NCBI RefSeq assembly: GCF_001541095.1
Contig: NZ_LMXH01000006.1
Span: 186,001-250,000 of the forward strand
Direction of reading: 5' to 3'
DNA from: Paenibacillus sp. FJAT-26967
GTDB taxonomy: Bacteria; Bacillota; Bacilli; Paenibacillales; NBRC-103111
DNA: 64,000 bases
Shown here: piece after piece, positions 36,808 to 46,724 of the stretch
How positions within the stretch are numbered: position 1 is the stretch's first letter
Layout: each line of letters begins with the position of its first letter
Notes under the pieces: generated by a model
Seen by the model: the letters and a program-made list of their open reading frames with translations, nothing else
The model's database searches: none
Told to the model about the DNA's origin: nothing
Position numbers and translations under genes: made by a program

Positions 36808-39054
36808 TTAATACACCCGGATTTCCACCAGCTCCGCGCAAGATGTGCCATTCGTTTCTTCCATAACGACGCGCAGCGCATCGGCCAGGATCGGGTCCTT
36901 GAGGTGGATGCGATTGCTTCTTCGCCTATTATCCGCAGCGGAAGCCACCGTACACCACTGCCCTTGAACCCGGGCCTCAATCCGGTACGACTTCACCAGT
37001 TCGGGGATGATATCGAATGGCGTACGATGATGGTGAAGGTTGATTAGGTCTTCATTGACATCGTCATTCCAAGTCAGAAGGATTTCCTTCACGGCAATGT
37101 CCTGCTCCCACGCCAATTGCAGCCAAGCCTCGTGCTCCGGCCCGATCGGCTCGGATGCCCACAGATTCGGGCCCCCGAACGGCCGCTTGAATCCTCCAAT
37201 CGCCTTCTCCGGCGCATAGGCTTCGGATGTGCCCTTGACCTTGAAGCAGAATGGCTGGCGGACCAGCGCCTTCATGCTCCAGGCCACGACGGGCTGATTC
37301 TCGTCGTGGTCCTCCAGCTCGGCCGAAGCGTTAGGGATGGCACCCTTCTCGAAGGCGAGGACGCCAGTAAGCGGTTCGGCCGACCTGTACAGGCAGACAC
37401 CCGGATTTTCTCGAATGATGACAAAAGCATTCTGCGGCCCATCCGGCGCCCAGGCAAGCGGCAGGGATACCCACTGCGCTTGCCCCTTGGAGACGGCCGT
37501 TTCGGCTTCGGCCAGCTTCGAGTAAGGCACGTAATTCTCCAGACGGCCGGTGTTCCATAACTCCACCGTAATCCGGGTATCCTCGGCCGCGTCTACAAGC
37601 AGCTCCAGCCCTTCGAACGCAGGATCTACCGGGAAGAGCACCGCGACATCCCTGCTCAGCTGAACAGCTGACTCCGGCTGATCAACGGCGATGATGCGGC
37701 GGACCGATGATGCCGTTACCCGGGCCAGGCGGGCCTGGTCCCCGTCGTCTTCATGCCGCAGGCCGATGATGGAGGCATCGTGGCGCAGCAGTGTCTGCTG
37801 CAGCTCTTGCAGATGCGAGAGATAGATGTCTCTCGGGATCACGCCCTTTGCAGTGCACAGGGAAGCTGCGGTACCAGCCGCTTCCCCCATGACGGCGCAG
37901 GTCGCCATGACGCGCGTTGTGCCGAACGCTACGTGAGAAGCGCTTATGTTCCGGCCAGCGAACAGCAGGTTTGATACGTTCACCGAATACAGGCTGCGGT
38001 ACGGGATATGATAGTTGCCGTCCGCATGCATATGCTTGGAGCCGCTGGCTTCGGCATACATCCCCTGCGGCGGATGCAGGTCGATCGACCAACCGCCGAA
38101 GGCGATGCGGTCATGGAACGGCTCCTGCGCGATGACGTCGTTTTGGTTCAGCACGTAATCGCCGACAAAGCGGCGGTATTCCCTTTTTCCCGGGATGGAT
38201 CCGACCCATTCCAAGGTCATATTGTCGGCCTCGAACCGGCCGGAATTTTTGATATAATCCCAAATGCCGTAAATGACAGACGACAGCTCGTCCCGGATCA
38301 CTTCATTGTCATGGACCGTATCCAGCCCGCCACCCCATTCGATCCACCAGTAATGGCAGCCCGAGTCGCCGCTGCGGATCACACGCTTGATCGGGATCTG
38401 CGTCTGTGCGATGTCTTTGGCGAAAGAAGGCGGCACGAACCGGACCGGATGATCCTCTTCTTTCGTGTAGAACAGCAGTGTACTGCCCAAGGTAATGCCG
38501 TCCGCCTCCTCCGGCGCCCATTCTTCCCCATATTCATGGGAGGCTTCCCGTCCGATCCGATACCGGGCACCCGCCATGAAGCCGACCAGTCCGTCTCCGG
38601 TACAATCCAGGAAGACTGGGCTTTCCAGGCGGATGCGCCGCTCGGAGCCCATCATCCAGCCGGTGACAGACCGGATCGTCCGGCTATCCTCCGGACCGTC
38701 CGCCTCGACTTCATGTACATCGGTATTCAGCAGCAGAGTAATGTTCTGCTCCGCCCGAACGGCTTCCAGGATAACCAAATCCCACAGGTACGGATTGCCG
38801 TCCGGGTTGCGGTACTGGTTCTCCACGAACAGCTCTCCCATAATGCCGGTCTCCCGCGCGTACCGGTTGATGCCGTGGGCGGTCGCTCCGCACACCCATA
38901 CCCGCACCTCGCTGCTGGAATTTCCGCCCAGGACCGGGCGGTTGTTCACGAGCACGACCTTGCTGCCGAGCCTTGCCGCCGCAATGGCGGCGCACACGCC
39001 TGCCAGTCCGCCGCCGATGACCGTTACGTCGCTTTGAATCGTTTCCGTTCTCAT
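36808..39054 (-). CDS. FAD-dependent oxidoreductase (FAD_oxidored family)
   Basis: 748 residues. The N-terminal Rossmann motif GGGLAGVCAAIAAARLG with NRPVLGGNSSSEVRVWVCGA is the PF12831 signature. Catalytic-region motifs (YRSLYSVNVSNLLFAGRNIS, FGTTRVMATCAVMGEAAGTA) follow. The C-terminal ~230 residues add a beta-sandwich domain resembling a carbohydrate-binding module. The start overlaps the end of the permease gene region (39054/39059), so it belongs to the sugar operon, where it probably oxidises a sugar-derived intermediate. Substrate unknown. Confidence 0.87.
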   Translation of the reverse strand: MRTETIQSDVTVIGGGLAGVCAAIAAARLGSKVVLVNNRPVLGGNSSSEVRVWVCGATAHGINRYARETGIMGELFVENQYRNPDGNPYLWDLVILEAVRAEQNITLLLNTDVHEVEADGPEDSRTIRSVTGWMMGSERRIRLESPVFLDCTGDGLVGFMAGARYRIGREASHEYGEEWAPEEADGITLGSTLLFYTKEEDHPVRFVPPSFAKDIAQTQIPIKRVIRSGDSGCHYWWIEWGGGLDTVHDNEVIRDELSSVIYGIWDYIKNSGRFEADNMTLEWVGSIPGKREYRRFVGDYVLNQNDVIAQEPFHDRIAFGGWSIDLHPPQGMYAEASGSKHMHADGNYHIPYRSLYSVNVSNLLFAGRNISASHVAFGTTRVMATCAVMGEAAGTAASLCTAKGVIPRDIYLSHLQELQQTLLRHDASIIGLRHEDDGDQARLARVTASSVRRIIAVDQPESAVQLSRDVAVLFPVDPAFEGLELLVDAAEDTRITVELWNTGRLENYVPYSKLAEAETAVSKGQAQWVSLPLAWAPDGPQNAFVIIRENPGVCLYRSAEPLTGVLAFEKGAIPNASAELEDHDENQPVVAWSMKALVRQPFCFKVKGTSEAYAPEKAIGGFKRPFGGPNLWASEPIGPEHEAWLQLAWEQDIAVKEILLTWNDDVNEDLINLHHHRTPFDIIPELVKSYRIEARVQGQWCTVASAADNRRRSNRIHLKDPILADALRVVMEETNGTSCAELVEIRVY

Positions 39055-39058
39055 CTTC

Positions 39059-39904
39059 TCACCCTTTCACCGCTGAGTTGGTCAAGCCTTGAATGATATA
39101 GCGCTGGCCGATCGCGAACACGACGATCATCGGGACGATGCCCGCAGACGCCGCGGCCATCATGCCGTTGTAATCCACCATATTTTCCAGGATGAAGTTC
39201 TGAAGTCCAAGCGGAATGGTGTACAGATCCTCATCAATCAGGAAAACGAGGGCGTTCTCGTAATCGTTCCAATGCCAGGAGAAATCGATGATGGCCAAGG
39301 TCGCAAGCGCCGGTTTGGCCAGAGGCAGAATGAGCCGGAAGAAGATCCGGAAATGCCCCGCCCCGTCGATGAAGGCCGACTCGGAAATCTCATGGGGAAT
39401 AGACAGGAAGAACTGGCGCAGCATAAACACGCCAAAAATCGTAAACATGGCGGGCAAGATCAGCGCCCAATGTGTATTGTAAATACCTGCCCATTCAAAC
39501 ATGATGAACTTCGGCACGAACAGCACCTGCGGGGGAACCATCATCATGGACAGATAGAGCATGAACAGCCCGTTTCTACCCTTGAATTCGATCCGGGCGA
39601 AGCCGTATGCCGCGAAAGCAGACAGAAACGTGGCTCCGATCATCCCGATCAGGGAGATTTTCAGTGAGTTCAGATAATAGGTACCGAAGCTATTCGGACC
39701 GCTCCATACCTTTACATGATGTTCCCAGGTCGGATTCGAGGGAATCCATTCGATCGGGTATTTGAATACCTCGGCCGGGGTTTTCAGGGACGTGCTGATC
39801 ATCCATAGGAAGGGCATGACCATCACGATAGCCAGCGCCAGCATAACCAGCGTCGCAAGCAGCCTGCCTGGCGTGCCGGCGACTAGTCGTTTTTTGATTT
39901 CCAT
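39059..39904 (-). CDS. Sugar ABC transporter permease, MalG type
   Basis: 281 residues with six predicted helices and the EAA loop (PHEISESAFIDGAGHFRIFFRLILPLAKP). This is the second permease of a CUT1 importer and lies 4 bp from the oxidoreductase gene. Membrane-bound, forms a heterodimer with the permease at 39928. No dedicated ATPase gene is present; a housekeeping MsmK/UgpC-type ATPase must serve it. Confidence 0.93.
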   Translation of the reverse strand: MEIKKRLVAGTPGRLLATLVMLALAIVMVMPFLWMISTSLKTPAEVFKYPIEWIPSNPTWEHHVKVWSGPNSFGTYYLNSLKISLIGMIGATFLSAFAAYGFARIEFKGRNGLFMLYLSMMMVPPQVLFVPKFIMFEWAGIYNTHWALILPAMFTIFGVFMLRQFFLSIPHEISESAFIDGAGHFRIFFRLILPLAKPALATLAIIDFSWHWNDYENALVFLIDEDLYTIPLGLQNFILENMVDYNGMMAAASAGIVPMIVVFAIGQRYIIQGLTNSAVKG

Positions 39905-39927
39905 GATGCCTCAGGCCTCTCTTTCTC

Positions 39928-40809
39928 TTAATAGTGGACCCAACGTTTTTGCCCGATCCATTGGATCGCGGTGATAATCAGGATGATGATAAATAGCGCC
40001 CACGAGATCGTGGAGGCATAGCCCATGTCGTAATAACGGAAGGCATTCTGATAGACGTAGAGGGACAAAATGGTCGTGCTGTTTCCGGGGCCGCCCTGCG
40101 TCGTCGCCTGTATGATGCCGAATGTCTTGATCGTCATGATCATGCCTGTCACCAGCAGCAGGAACGAGGTGGGACTGACGAGCGGCCAGATGATTTTACG
40201 GAGAAGCTGACCTGGACGTGCCCCGTCGATTTTCGCAGCTTCCAGCAGCTCCGACGAAACCTCCTGCAGTGCGGCCAAATAAATGATCATGTTGTAGCCC
40301 ATCAAGAACCAGATCCAGATGATATCGATGGCGAACATGGAGGACGTGGTCGTCGACAGCCAGCCCGGCGGATGATCGATGCCGATGGCGCGGAGGAATC
40401 CGTTGATCGGTCCCTGCGTCGGCTGGAACAGCAGCATCCAGACGAAGGCGACGGCCACTCCGCTCGTAATATACGGCATGAAGTACAAAGCGCGCAGCAG
40501 CTTTTTCAAATGAATGCGCTGGTTCAGGATGACCGCAACCAAGAAGCCGAGTGCGATCGATACCGGTACCGACAAAAGGAAAAGGACTGTATTTTTCAGC
40601 GACAGATAAAAGAGTTCGTCATGCAGCATCCGCTTAATATTATCGAAACCGACGAAATCAACCTTGGGATTCATGAACTTGTAATCCGTGAAAACAAGCC
40701 CCAGGGAGTATGCGGCAGGTATGAGAAAAAACAGCAGCACTCCGAGCATGCTGGGTCCGATAAAGATGTAACCGAGCCTCTGCTGCCTTCTCATCCAATT
40801 GTTTTTCAT
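39928..40809 (-). CDS. Sugar ABC transporter permease, MalF/UgpA type
   Basis: 293 residues with a basic N-terminus (MKNNWMRRQQRLGYIFIGP), six helices and the EAA loop (SSELLEAAKIDGARPGQLLRKIIWP). CUT1 permease, co-transcribed with its partner at 39059. The upstream intergenic stretch separates it from the binding-protein gene by a terminator-like hairpin, so it is probably expressed at a lower level than the binding protein. Confidence 0.93.
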   Translation of the reverse strand: MKNNWMRRQQRLGYIFIGPSMLGVLLFFLIPAAYSLGLVFTDYKFMNPKVDFVGFDNIKRMLHDELFYLSLKNTVLFLLSVPVSIALGFLVAVILNQRIHLKKLLRALYFMPYITSGVAVAFVWMLLFQPTQGPINGFLRAIGIDHPPGWLSTTTSSMFAIDIIWIWFLMGYNMIIYLAALQEVSSELLEAAKIDGARPGQLLRKIIWPLVSPTSFLLLVTGMIMTIKTFGIIQATTQGGPGNSTTILSLYVYQNAFRYYDMGYASTISWALFIIILIITAIQWIGQKRWVHY

Positions 40810-41065
40810 GCGTTTCCCCTCACTTCTTGATTTGATGTCCTCAGTCTATCAAGCCGGAACCATTTGCGAGAAGGAACAAAACCATCGACTTCATACCACA
40901 AAATGATGCAAAAAAATGCCGCGCGGCTAGCCGCATGGCACTTGTTCATCAAAATGTTCTATCGGTAATCGACAATCGGGCTATCCAATCAATGTAGGGG
41001 CAAGTATGTACAAGGTTCCTGCGATCGATGTTGTTCCCGGATTTCTTATGATTGTGCATTTGCAT
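40810..41065 (-). other. Intergenic region between the permease and binding-protein genes
   Basis: Apart from the terminator hairpin at 41066-41101, this stretch holds a GCGGC/GCCGC hairpin at 40915-40940 and a GAGGGGAAACG ribosome binding site for the permease. No coding capacity was seen. Confidence 0.4.
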
Positions 41066-41102
41066 AAAAAGGGGACGGCCGTCAATCTTGGCCGTCCCTT
41101 GT
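41066..41102 (-). terminator. Attenuating terminator behind the solute-binding-protein gene
   Basis: GGGACGGCC pairs with GGCCGTCCC around 9 nt. On the minus strand it is followed by CTTTTTATG. This is the common arrangement that keeps binding-protein transcripts in excess over the permeases. Confidence 0.8.
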
Positions 41103-41133
41103 CTTTAAGTCCGATTCCTCGCATCGACAGCGG

Positions 41134-42453
41134 TTACTTCCCCGGATTAGTCTTCAAATACTCTTCATGCCGTTTGATCATCGCCGCCATTGTCGTGTCG
41201 AGATCCTGAGTTCCCAGGAAGTATTTTTCATACTCCTGCGAACGCAGGTCCATAACCACCTGAGGAACGGTGCGGACGAACGTCGGCGCCTTGTTGTCGA
41301 ACATGACGTACATCAGGGATTCCTTATCGTACGTGTCCCCTTTGTCGCCAAGCATACTCTTCAGAGCCGCATCCTGGTCAGCATCCTTGGATGCCGGCAA
41401 TCGCCCGCCTGCCGCCATCGGCGCCATTCCGCCGTCTGAGTACCACTTCAGAAACTCCCATGCTTCCTTTTGATGCTTGGACTTGGCGTTGATCGAGATG
41501 TAGTCGCCCAAACCGCCGCGGGTCACGAAGTTCGCCGCATCCCCATCCAGTCTTGGCACCGGCGCGAATGCAATTTTGAAATCGCGAGGATAATTGGTGA
41601 AATCGTTGGAGTTGCGGAGCAACCATGCCCCGATGTTCAGCATCGGTGCTCCGCCGCTGAGGAACATTTGCTCAACCGGCATTTTGGACGTCAACTGCTC
41701 GCCGAGCGGCGGCGTCGTTTTATCCTTCGTCATCATGTTGTTCAAGGACTCCAGCCATTTGCGCACCAACGGATGGCCCAGATTGGACGTGCCGTCCGCT
41801 TTGGTATAGCCCGCTTTGGCGAGCACCGAATCAATCGGGTCAACGAACGGTTCAGTATTCTGAATGAAGCCGTACCCGTCGCCTTTTTTCAGTTTTTTGG
41901 CGTATTCCATCATCTCTTCCCAGGTCCAATCCTTAGGAACCGGAAGATTAGCCGCATCAAGGGCATCCTTGTTCAGCGCAACGAAGTAAGAGCTTTTCGT
42001 TGTCGGTACGCCGTAAAACTTTCCGTCGATCTTCCAGTTTTCTGCTGCCGGGCCCATTTTCTCAGCGATGTTATAGTCGGTGAATGTGCTCAGATCGGCC
42101 GCAGCCCCCGAGGTAACCCTTTTTTTCGCATGTGAAGCAGAATAGTTGACGAACAGGTCCACATCCTGGCCGGTCATAATGGCGGTATCCAGCTTCAGGT
42201 TACCTCCATCGTCGTTCACATAACGCACGTACTCCACTTGAATGTTCGGGTGATCCTTGTTCCAGGCATCCACGACCTTCTGCGGACCGGCTTCCGGCGG
42301 AACGCCGCCCCACATCTTCAGTTTGACGCTGGAGCGCGAAGCAGTCTTCGCGTCCTCGCCCCCCGCTTCGCTTCCGCCGCCGGAGCAGCCCGATATCACA
42401 CCAGCGATCAGCGCCAACGATACGAATCCCGCAAGCCAACCTTTTTTTCTCAA
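41134..42453 (-). CDS. Sugar-binding lipoprotein of the CUT1 importer
   Basis: 439 residues. The lipobox ISGC (Cys near residue 23) follows a hydrophobic signal core. SBP_bac_1-type architecture: VKLKMWGGVPPEAGPQKVVDAWNKDHP, then DLFVNYSAS, VPKDWTWEEM and the later WEFLKWYSDGG motif. It delivers an oligosaccharide or glycoside to the permeases at 39928/39059. It stands directly after the two-component genes, which are the expected controllers. Confidence 0.92.
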   Translation of the reverse strand: MRKKGWLAGFVSLALIAGVISGCSGGGSEAGGEDAKTASRSSVKLKMWGGVPPEAGPQKVVDAWNKDHPNIQVEYVRYVNDDGGNLKLDTAIMTGQDVDLFVNYSASHAKKRVTSGAAADLSTFTDYNIAEKMGPAAENWKIDGKFYGVPTTKSSYFVALNKDALDAANLPVPKDWTWEEMMEYAKKLKKGDGYGFIQNTEPFVDPIDSVLAKAGYTKADGTSNLGHPLVRKWLESLNNMMTKDKTTPPLGEQLTSKMPVEQMFLSGGAPMLNIGAWLLRNSNDFTNYPRDFKIAFAPVPRLDGDAANFVTRGGLGDYISINAKSKHQKEAWEFLKWYSDGGMAPMAAGGRLPASKDADQDAALKSMLGDKGDTYDKESLMYVMFDNKAPTFVRTVPQVVMDLRSQEYEKYFLGTQDLDTTMAAMIKRHEEYLKTNPGK

Positions 42454-42605
42454 TTGAAGACCCCCTACACACCTATGAAATGTTTGTTGTAGCTCAAGGA
42501 TAGCAAAGCAGCGGATCTTCTCGTAAGTAACAGAATCATGATTTCATGGAACAGATATACGCAGTTCACGTGCCTGTAACCGGCTAACGGATATGCATTT
42601 TTGTT

Positions 42606-43358
42606 CTATTGTTTCATCCGGTACTGGCTCGGCGTCATTCCTGTCATTCGCTTAAAAATTTTAATAAAATAGTTGTCGTTCATGAACCCGACGTTCTGGC
42701 AGATCCGATTGACCGGAAGGTCCGTTGTCGTCAGAAATTCGATCGCCTTTTCGACCCTCGTCCGGTGCAGGTAATGGATCAGCGTCTCCCCGGTTTTCTT
42801 TTTGAACAGAGCGCTGACGTAATTTTCCCCCATCATGACGTAGCGGGCGAGCGATTTGAGTGTAATGTCCTGGTCGTAATTTTGTTCGATATAATCTATG
42901 ATTTTGTTCACCTCGGGATGGGTAATCTTCTCCCTCGGCGCCGCAGCCAAACGCGCCGGACGCTCGGCCGGGGCATGCGCAGCCGACAGCTCCCTGCTGA
43001 CCTTCTCCAGCGTCTCCCGCAAATCCTTGACGCTCATGGACAGCTTCAGAATATAATTGGATGCTCCGTATTCCATCGCTCTGCGCATTGATTCGAAATC
43101 GCCGATACAGGTGAGCATGACGAATTTAGATGCGATGCCGGCTTTCCGCGTTTCTTGCAGCAGCTCAAGCCCGTCCATCTGGGGCATGACGATATCGCAC
43201 AGCACCAGATCCGGCGGATCGTCCACGATCATCGGAAGCGCCTCCAATCCATTGCTTGCCTCGCCCGCTAGCGTAAAGCCCATCTCTTCCCAACGGATGA
43301 TTTCCTTAACCGATTCCCTTACGAACGTTTCGTCTTCCACCAGTAATACCTTCCACAT
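42606..43358 (-). CDS. YesN-type AraC response regulator
   Basis: 250 residues. The receiver domain has Asp55 (LVLCDIVMPQMDG) as phospho-acceptor and the pocket Glu8/Asp9. The C-terminal AraC HTH pair comprises DITLKSLARYVMMGENYVSALF and LPVNRICQNVGFMNDNYFIKIFKR. It lacks the long linker of many YesN members. It lies directly behind its kinase and in front of the transporter genes, which it probably activates. Confidence 0.93.
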   Translation of the reverse strand: MWKVLLVEDETFVRESVKEIIRWEEMGFTLAGEASNGLEALPMIVDDPPDLVLCDIVMPQMDGLELLQETRKAGIASKFVMLTCIGDFESMRRAMEYGASNYILKLSMSVKDLRETLEKVSRELSAAHAPAERPARLAAAPREKITHPEVNKIIDYIEQNYDQDITLKSLARYVMMGENYVSALFKKKTGETLIHYLHRTRVEKAIEFLTTTDLPVNRICQNVGFMNDNYFIKIFKRMTGMTPSQYRMKQ

Positions 43359-43381
43359 ATGCGTTTCCCCTTCGCTGTTAG

Positions 43382-45175
43382 CTAGATGATATCGGATTGC
43401 CGTTCATGGTCGTAAGGCTCGGACAGCAGCTCCGGCAAATGCATGCGGCACAGCGTGCCTTGTTTTAGCGGAATGATCTCCAGCTCTCCTCGGTCCTTGA
43501 ACAACAGGCGCAGCCGCTCCCTCACATTTTGCAGACCGATGCTTGGACGCTTGCGTCCTTCGCTGCGATTGCGGCTGGACTTCCCGAGTCCGACGCCATT
43601 GTCCTCGACCTCCAGCGTAAGCCGATCCGGCCGCAGCGGGCTGCGTTCCATCCGGATCAGAATCCGCCCGCCTTCCGCCATATTGCCGATGCCGTGCTGA
43701 ATCGCATTATCGACCAGCGGTTGAAGGCTCAGCTTCGGCACCAGTGCGTAGATCAGCTCCTCGTCATAGCTGAACTCCACCTGAAAGCGGTTTCCATATC
43801 TGACCTGCTGAATATAAAGAAATGCACGTGTAAGCTCGATCTCATCGCGGAGGTGAATCAGGTCTACGTCGGAGTTCAAGCTTGTCTCAAGCAGTTTACC
43901 CAGGGAGAGGCAAATATCCACGATCTCCTCGTTTCCTTCCCGCAGTCCGATCCACTTCATCGTATTCAGCGTATTCAGCAGAAAATGGGGGTTCATCTGA
44001 GCCAGCAGCATTTGAAAATGCACCGCGTCCTTCTGACGTTCCTCGGCCCGCAGCCGCTGGACGAGTCCGTTCATGTCGACCATCATCGTGTTGAACGTCC
44101 GGGTTAGCTCCAGTATTTCGCCTTTGTAGTGCTTATCGGGCACCCGGATCATAAGATCCTTGCGGACAGCCTCCTCCATCTTCCGCTGCAGATGTGACAG
44201 CGGCCTCGTAAACGCATGTGAAATCATGAACGCTATCGCAATAAACGCGGCAGTAATGACGTAAAAAGTTACAAAATACTGCTGCTTCAGTGTTTCGATC
44301 TCCCGGAACAACAGATGAAGCGGAATGCGGTCCACGAGATACCAATCCAGGGAGGACAGATAGCTGTAGTTGACTAGCGAATCGGACTGCTGATCGGTCC
44401 AATGACCGTTTTGCGGCAGGTTTGCGATTTTATGCACGGCTTCCGGAGACAGTGAAGAATCAGGAATCGACCTGGCAATCACCTCGCCGGAACGGGACAT
44501 GATGAAGTAGGCCTGATCACTCTCGGATTTTTGCAACATTGATTCGAACCAGAACGAAAAATCGATGCTGATGCGCACCAGCCCGTAAGCCCGTTTGTTG
44601 CTGTCCCGCAGTTCCGCATATAGCGATAACAGCGTAGGGCTTTTGCTAATATCCCGGGACACGTAATTGGCGTCATCGGATACCCAAAGGTAGGAGCCTT
44701 TAGTCTCCTCCAGCGCTTTGAACGACGGGTTCGAAGCGATCTCGCTATAATTCAGGGACTTATTTGGCGGGTAAGACGTATATACGTGGCCGCTGTTGTC
44801 AAGCAGAGTGAAATAGACGGATGGATTATACAGGAAAAAGCTGTTGTTGATCCCTTTGAATTTGTCCTCCATGATCTCTTTGTTGTCCAGAACCGAGCGT
44901 TCCTGAGGCTGCTGCAGGATGCGCCTGATTTCCGAATCCTGCTCCAGGAAAATCAGTGTTTTGAATGCAATGCTAAGCTGGTCCTCCAGCGATCGGTGCA
45001 GATGATCCAGCTGTTCGTGGCTCTGCTCGCTGATTTTTTTTTGTACAAGTGATTCGATTTTTTGATAGTTGTATAAATTTAACACGCTGAACGGAAGCAA
45101 AATGACGAGCGCAAACACGGCAAACAACCGGTATTTCAGCTTGTGGGGAACGAGGTGACTTAGCCATTTCCGCAT
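43382..45175 (-). CDS. YesM-type sensor histidine kinase
   Basis: 597 residues from the ATG at 45175 (AAAGGAG is 8 bp upstream). A first helix (residues about 15-34) is followed by a ~250-residue dCache-like extracellular domain and a second helix near VTFYVITAAFIAIAFMI. A HAMP domain, then the His_kinase (PF06580) core with NPHFLLNTLNTMKWI (phospho-His) and the HATPase N-box LVDNAIQHGIG follow. YesM/YesN pairs control plant-polysaccharide uptake operons. Signal unknown. Confidence 0.94.
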   Translation of the reverse strand: MRKWLSHLVPHKLKYRLFAVFALVILLPFSVLNLYNYQKIESLVQKKISEQSHEQLDHLHRSLEDQLSIAFKTLIFLEQDSEIRRILQQPQERSVLDNKEIMEDKFKGINNSFFLYNPSVYFTLLDNSGHVYTSYPPNKSLNYSEIASNPSFKALEETKGSYLWVSDDANYVSRDISKSPTLLSLYAELRDSNKRAYGLVRISIDFSFWFESMLQKSESDQAYFIMSRSGEVIARSIPDSSLSPEAVHKIANLPQNGHWTDQQSDSLVNYSYLSSLDWYLVDRIPLHLLFREIETLKQQYFVTFYVITAAFIAIAFMISHAFTRPLSHLQRKMEEAVRKDLMIRVPDKHYKGEILELTRTFNTMMVDMNGLVQRLRAEERQKDAVHFQMLLAQMNPHFLLNTLNTMKWIGLREGNEEIVDICLSLGKLLETSLNSDVDLIHLRDEIELTRAFLYIQQVRYGNRFQVEFSYDEELIYALVPKLSLQPLVDNAIQHGIGNMAEGGRILIRMERSPLRPDRLTLEVEDNGVGLGKSSRNRSEGRKRPSIGLQNVRERLRLLFKDRGELEIIPLKQGTLCRMHLPELLSEPYDHERQSDII

Positions 45176-45407
45176 CACGTAGGCTCCTTTACTCTTGGTG
45201 CTTCCATTATATCTTACACGATGTTTATAAATAAGAATGTTCATGCAATAACGTAAATATGTAGGGTACAGAGACGATCAAAAGCATCAAATCGTTCTAT
45301 TGACACTTTCCGACACAGTTTTCGCTCTCACTCAAACAAGGAAGCGGCAGCGCCGGTCTCTAGTACGCACCTTTGCCCCGGATTCTAGAGATAGCGATCT
45401 TGTTATA

Positions 45408-45441
45408 AAAAAGAAAGCTGCGGTTCGCAGCTTTCTTTGGA
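45408..45441 (-). terminator. Terminator of the BNR-propeller gene
   Basis: AAGAAAGCTGCG pairs with CGCAGCTTTCTT around GTT. On the minus strand it continues into six T. Confidence 0.88.
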
Positions 45442-45449
45442 TTCAGGAC

Positions 45450-46724
45450 TTAGTTTCTGCCGTAATACAACTTTCGGTTCATGATATCCACAAAGTATAA
45501 AATATCGATGCCTTTGTCGTTTCGCTCCACGCTAAGCCGCTCGATCGGCCTCCCTGGCGCAATGGACGTTTGGGTCCATCCGCTGCCCGAAGGGACAGCC
45601 ATGTAGGCGCGGTCCGTACCGCTGCTTTTGGCGTAATACACCCGAGGCACCGAGCCCGCCCAGGTGATATCGATAGCCGCTTTGGTTTCCGAAGCGCTAT
45701 AGGCCGTTTGCAGATTCCAACCGGCGCTGCTGTAGGATGCATACTTCACGGAGAAGGTGCTGCTTCCCTCTTCACGATAACGATACGCGACGACGGGGCT
45801 GCCCGCCGGGTTGACGGCCAGCTTGGCGCTCTGAACGCCGGGGCCTCCCGGATCGCTTCCTGATTGAACATACGTTTCGGTCGGTGCGAGCGGCTGGATG
45901 ATATCCGCGGTTCCCGGCTTCAATGGCAGGGAGACGGCGCTGCCGTCTGCTTTGGAGAAGCTGCCGGTAGACGGGCTGTATTTGATATAAGACAATTCAT
46001 GCCGCAGTGCGCTGGCCGCAAAAGCGGACCATTCGAACAGGATATGCAGATCACCGTTCGCATCGAACACGAGATCATCGGGGTAGAATGATCGGTTCAA
46101 GGACGAGCCGATTATGGCCACCTTGGACCATATCGCAGCCTCATTGTCCCAGCGGAACAGCTGCCCAGACCGATAGCCGGCGGCATCTTCGCTGGAGCGG
46201 ATCAAGAGGTATACGTCCCCGTTCGGCGCCGTGGTCAAGACGGGATACGTGCCTTTGAACGAGGCAGGCGTCGGCATGTCGGCGGAATGGTTCTGCGGCG
46301 GTCCCCCGGCCGTATCGGAACGGAAATAATTCCAAGCGGTGTCATGCATCGAAGCAAACACATGGAATCTTCCGCTGCCGTCCCTTGCGATCGACGGCTG
46401 GCTATGCCCCACATTGTCGCTGAACTCCGCAACCTTGCTTCCATCCATCACCGGAATGTTGGACCATACCCCGTTGCCGTCCCTACGGGCGATGTTAACC
46501 TTGTGCGTTGACTCGATGCTTCCGGGGGCATTATAGGCCATATACGCGTATTCCAACCCGGTTCCATACGTTTCGAGCGGCGTCCACCATCCCGCCTGGT
46601 TGCTTGAATCCATGGCGTACGGCACCTCGGTCAATGCCGCAGCGGAACTGCCCGTTCCTGCAGGCAGGAGTGCCGCCAGCATCAGCGCCGCCATCCCTAT
46701 TTTCAGGCGTATACCTTTTTTCAT
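45450..46724 (-). CDS. Secreted BNR_4-type beta-propeller protein
   Basis: 424 residues with a Sec signal peptide (cleavage near GSSAAAL). Repeated blade motifs such as GHSQPSIARDGSGRFHVF, GTYPVLTTAPNGDVYLL, YPDDLVFDANGDLHILF and SAKLAVNPAGSPVVAYR place it in the BNR_4 (PF15892) group, a seven-bladed propeller that includes PL24/PL25-like polysaccharide lyases. Secreted next to the sugar-uptake operon, it probably cuts or binds the polysaccharide whose products the importer carries. Enzymatic activity is not demonstrated by sequence. Confidence 0.8.
   Translation of the reverse strand: MKKGIRLKIGMAALMLAALLPAGTGSSAAALTEVPYAMDSSNQAGWWTPLETYGTGLEYAYMAYNAPGSIESTHKVNIARRDGNGVWSNIPVMDGSKVAEFSDNVGHSQPSIARDGSGRFHVFASMHDTAWNYFRSDTAGGPPQNHSADMPTPASFKGTYPVLTTAPNGDVYLLIRSSEDAAGYRSGQLFRWDNEAAIWSKVAIIGSSLNRSFYPDDLVFDANGDLHILFEWSAFAASALRHELSYIKYSPSTGSFSKADGSAVSLPLKPGTADIIQPLAPTETYVQSGSDPGGPGVQSAKLAVNPAGSPVVAYRYREEGSSTFSVKYASYSSAGWNLQTAYSASETKAAIDITWAGSVPRVYYAKSSGTDRAYMAVPSGSGWTQTSIAPGRPIERLSVERNDKGIDILYFVDIMNRKLYYGRN

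Noticed and set aside
38008-39096. A 362-codon plus-strand frame opposite the FAD oxidoreductase
   Set aside because: Antisense shadow of a clearly conserved gene; no family match or ribosome binding site.
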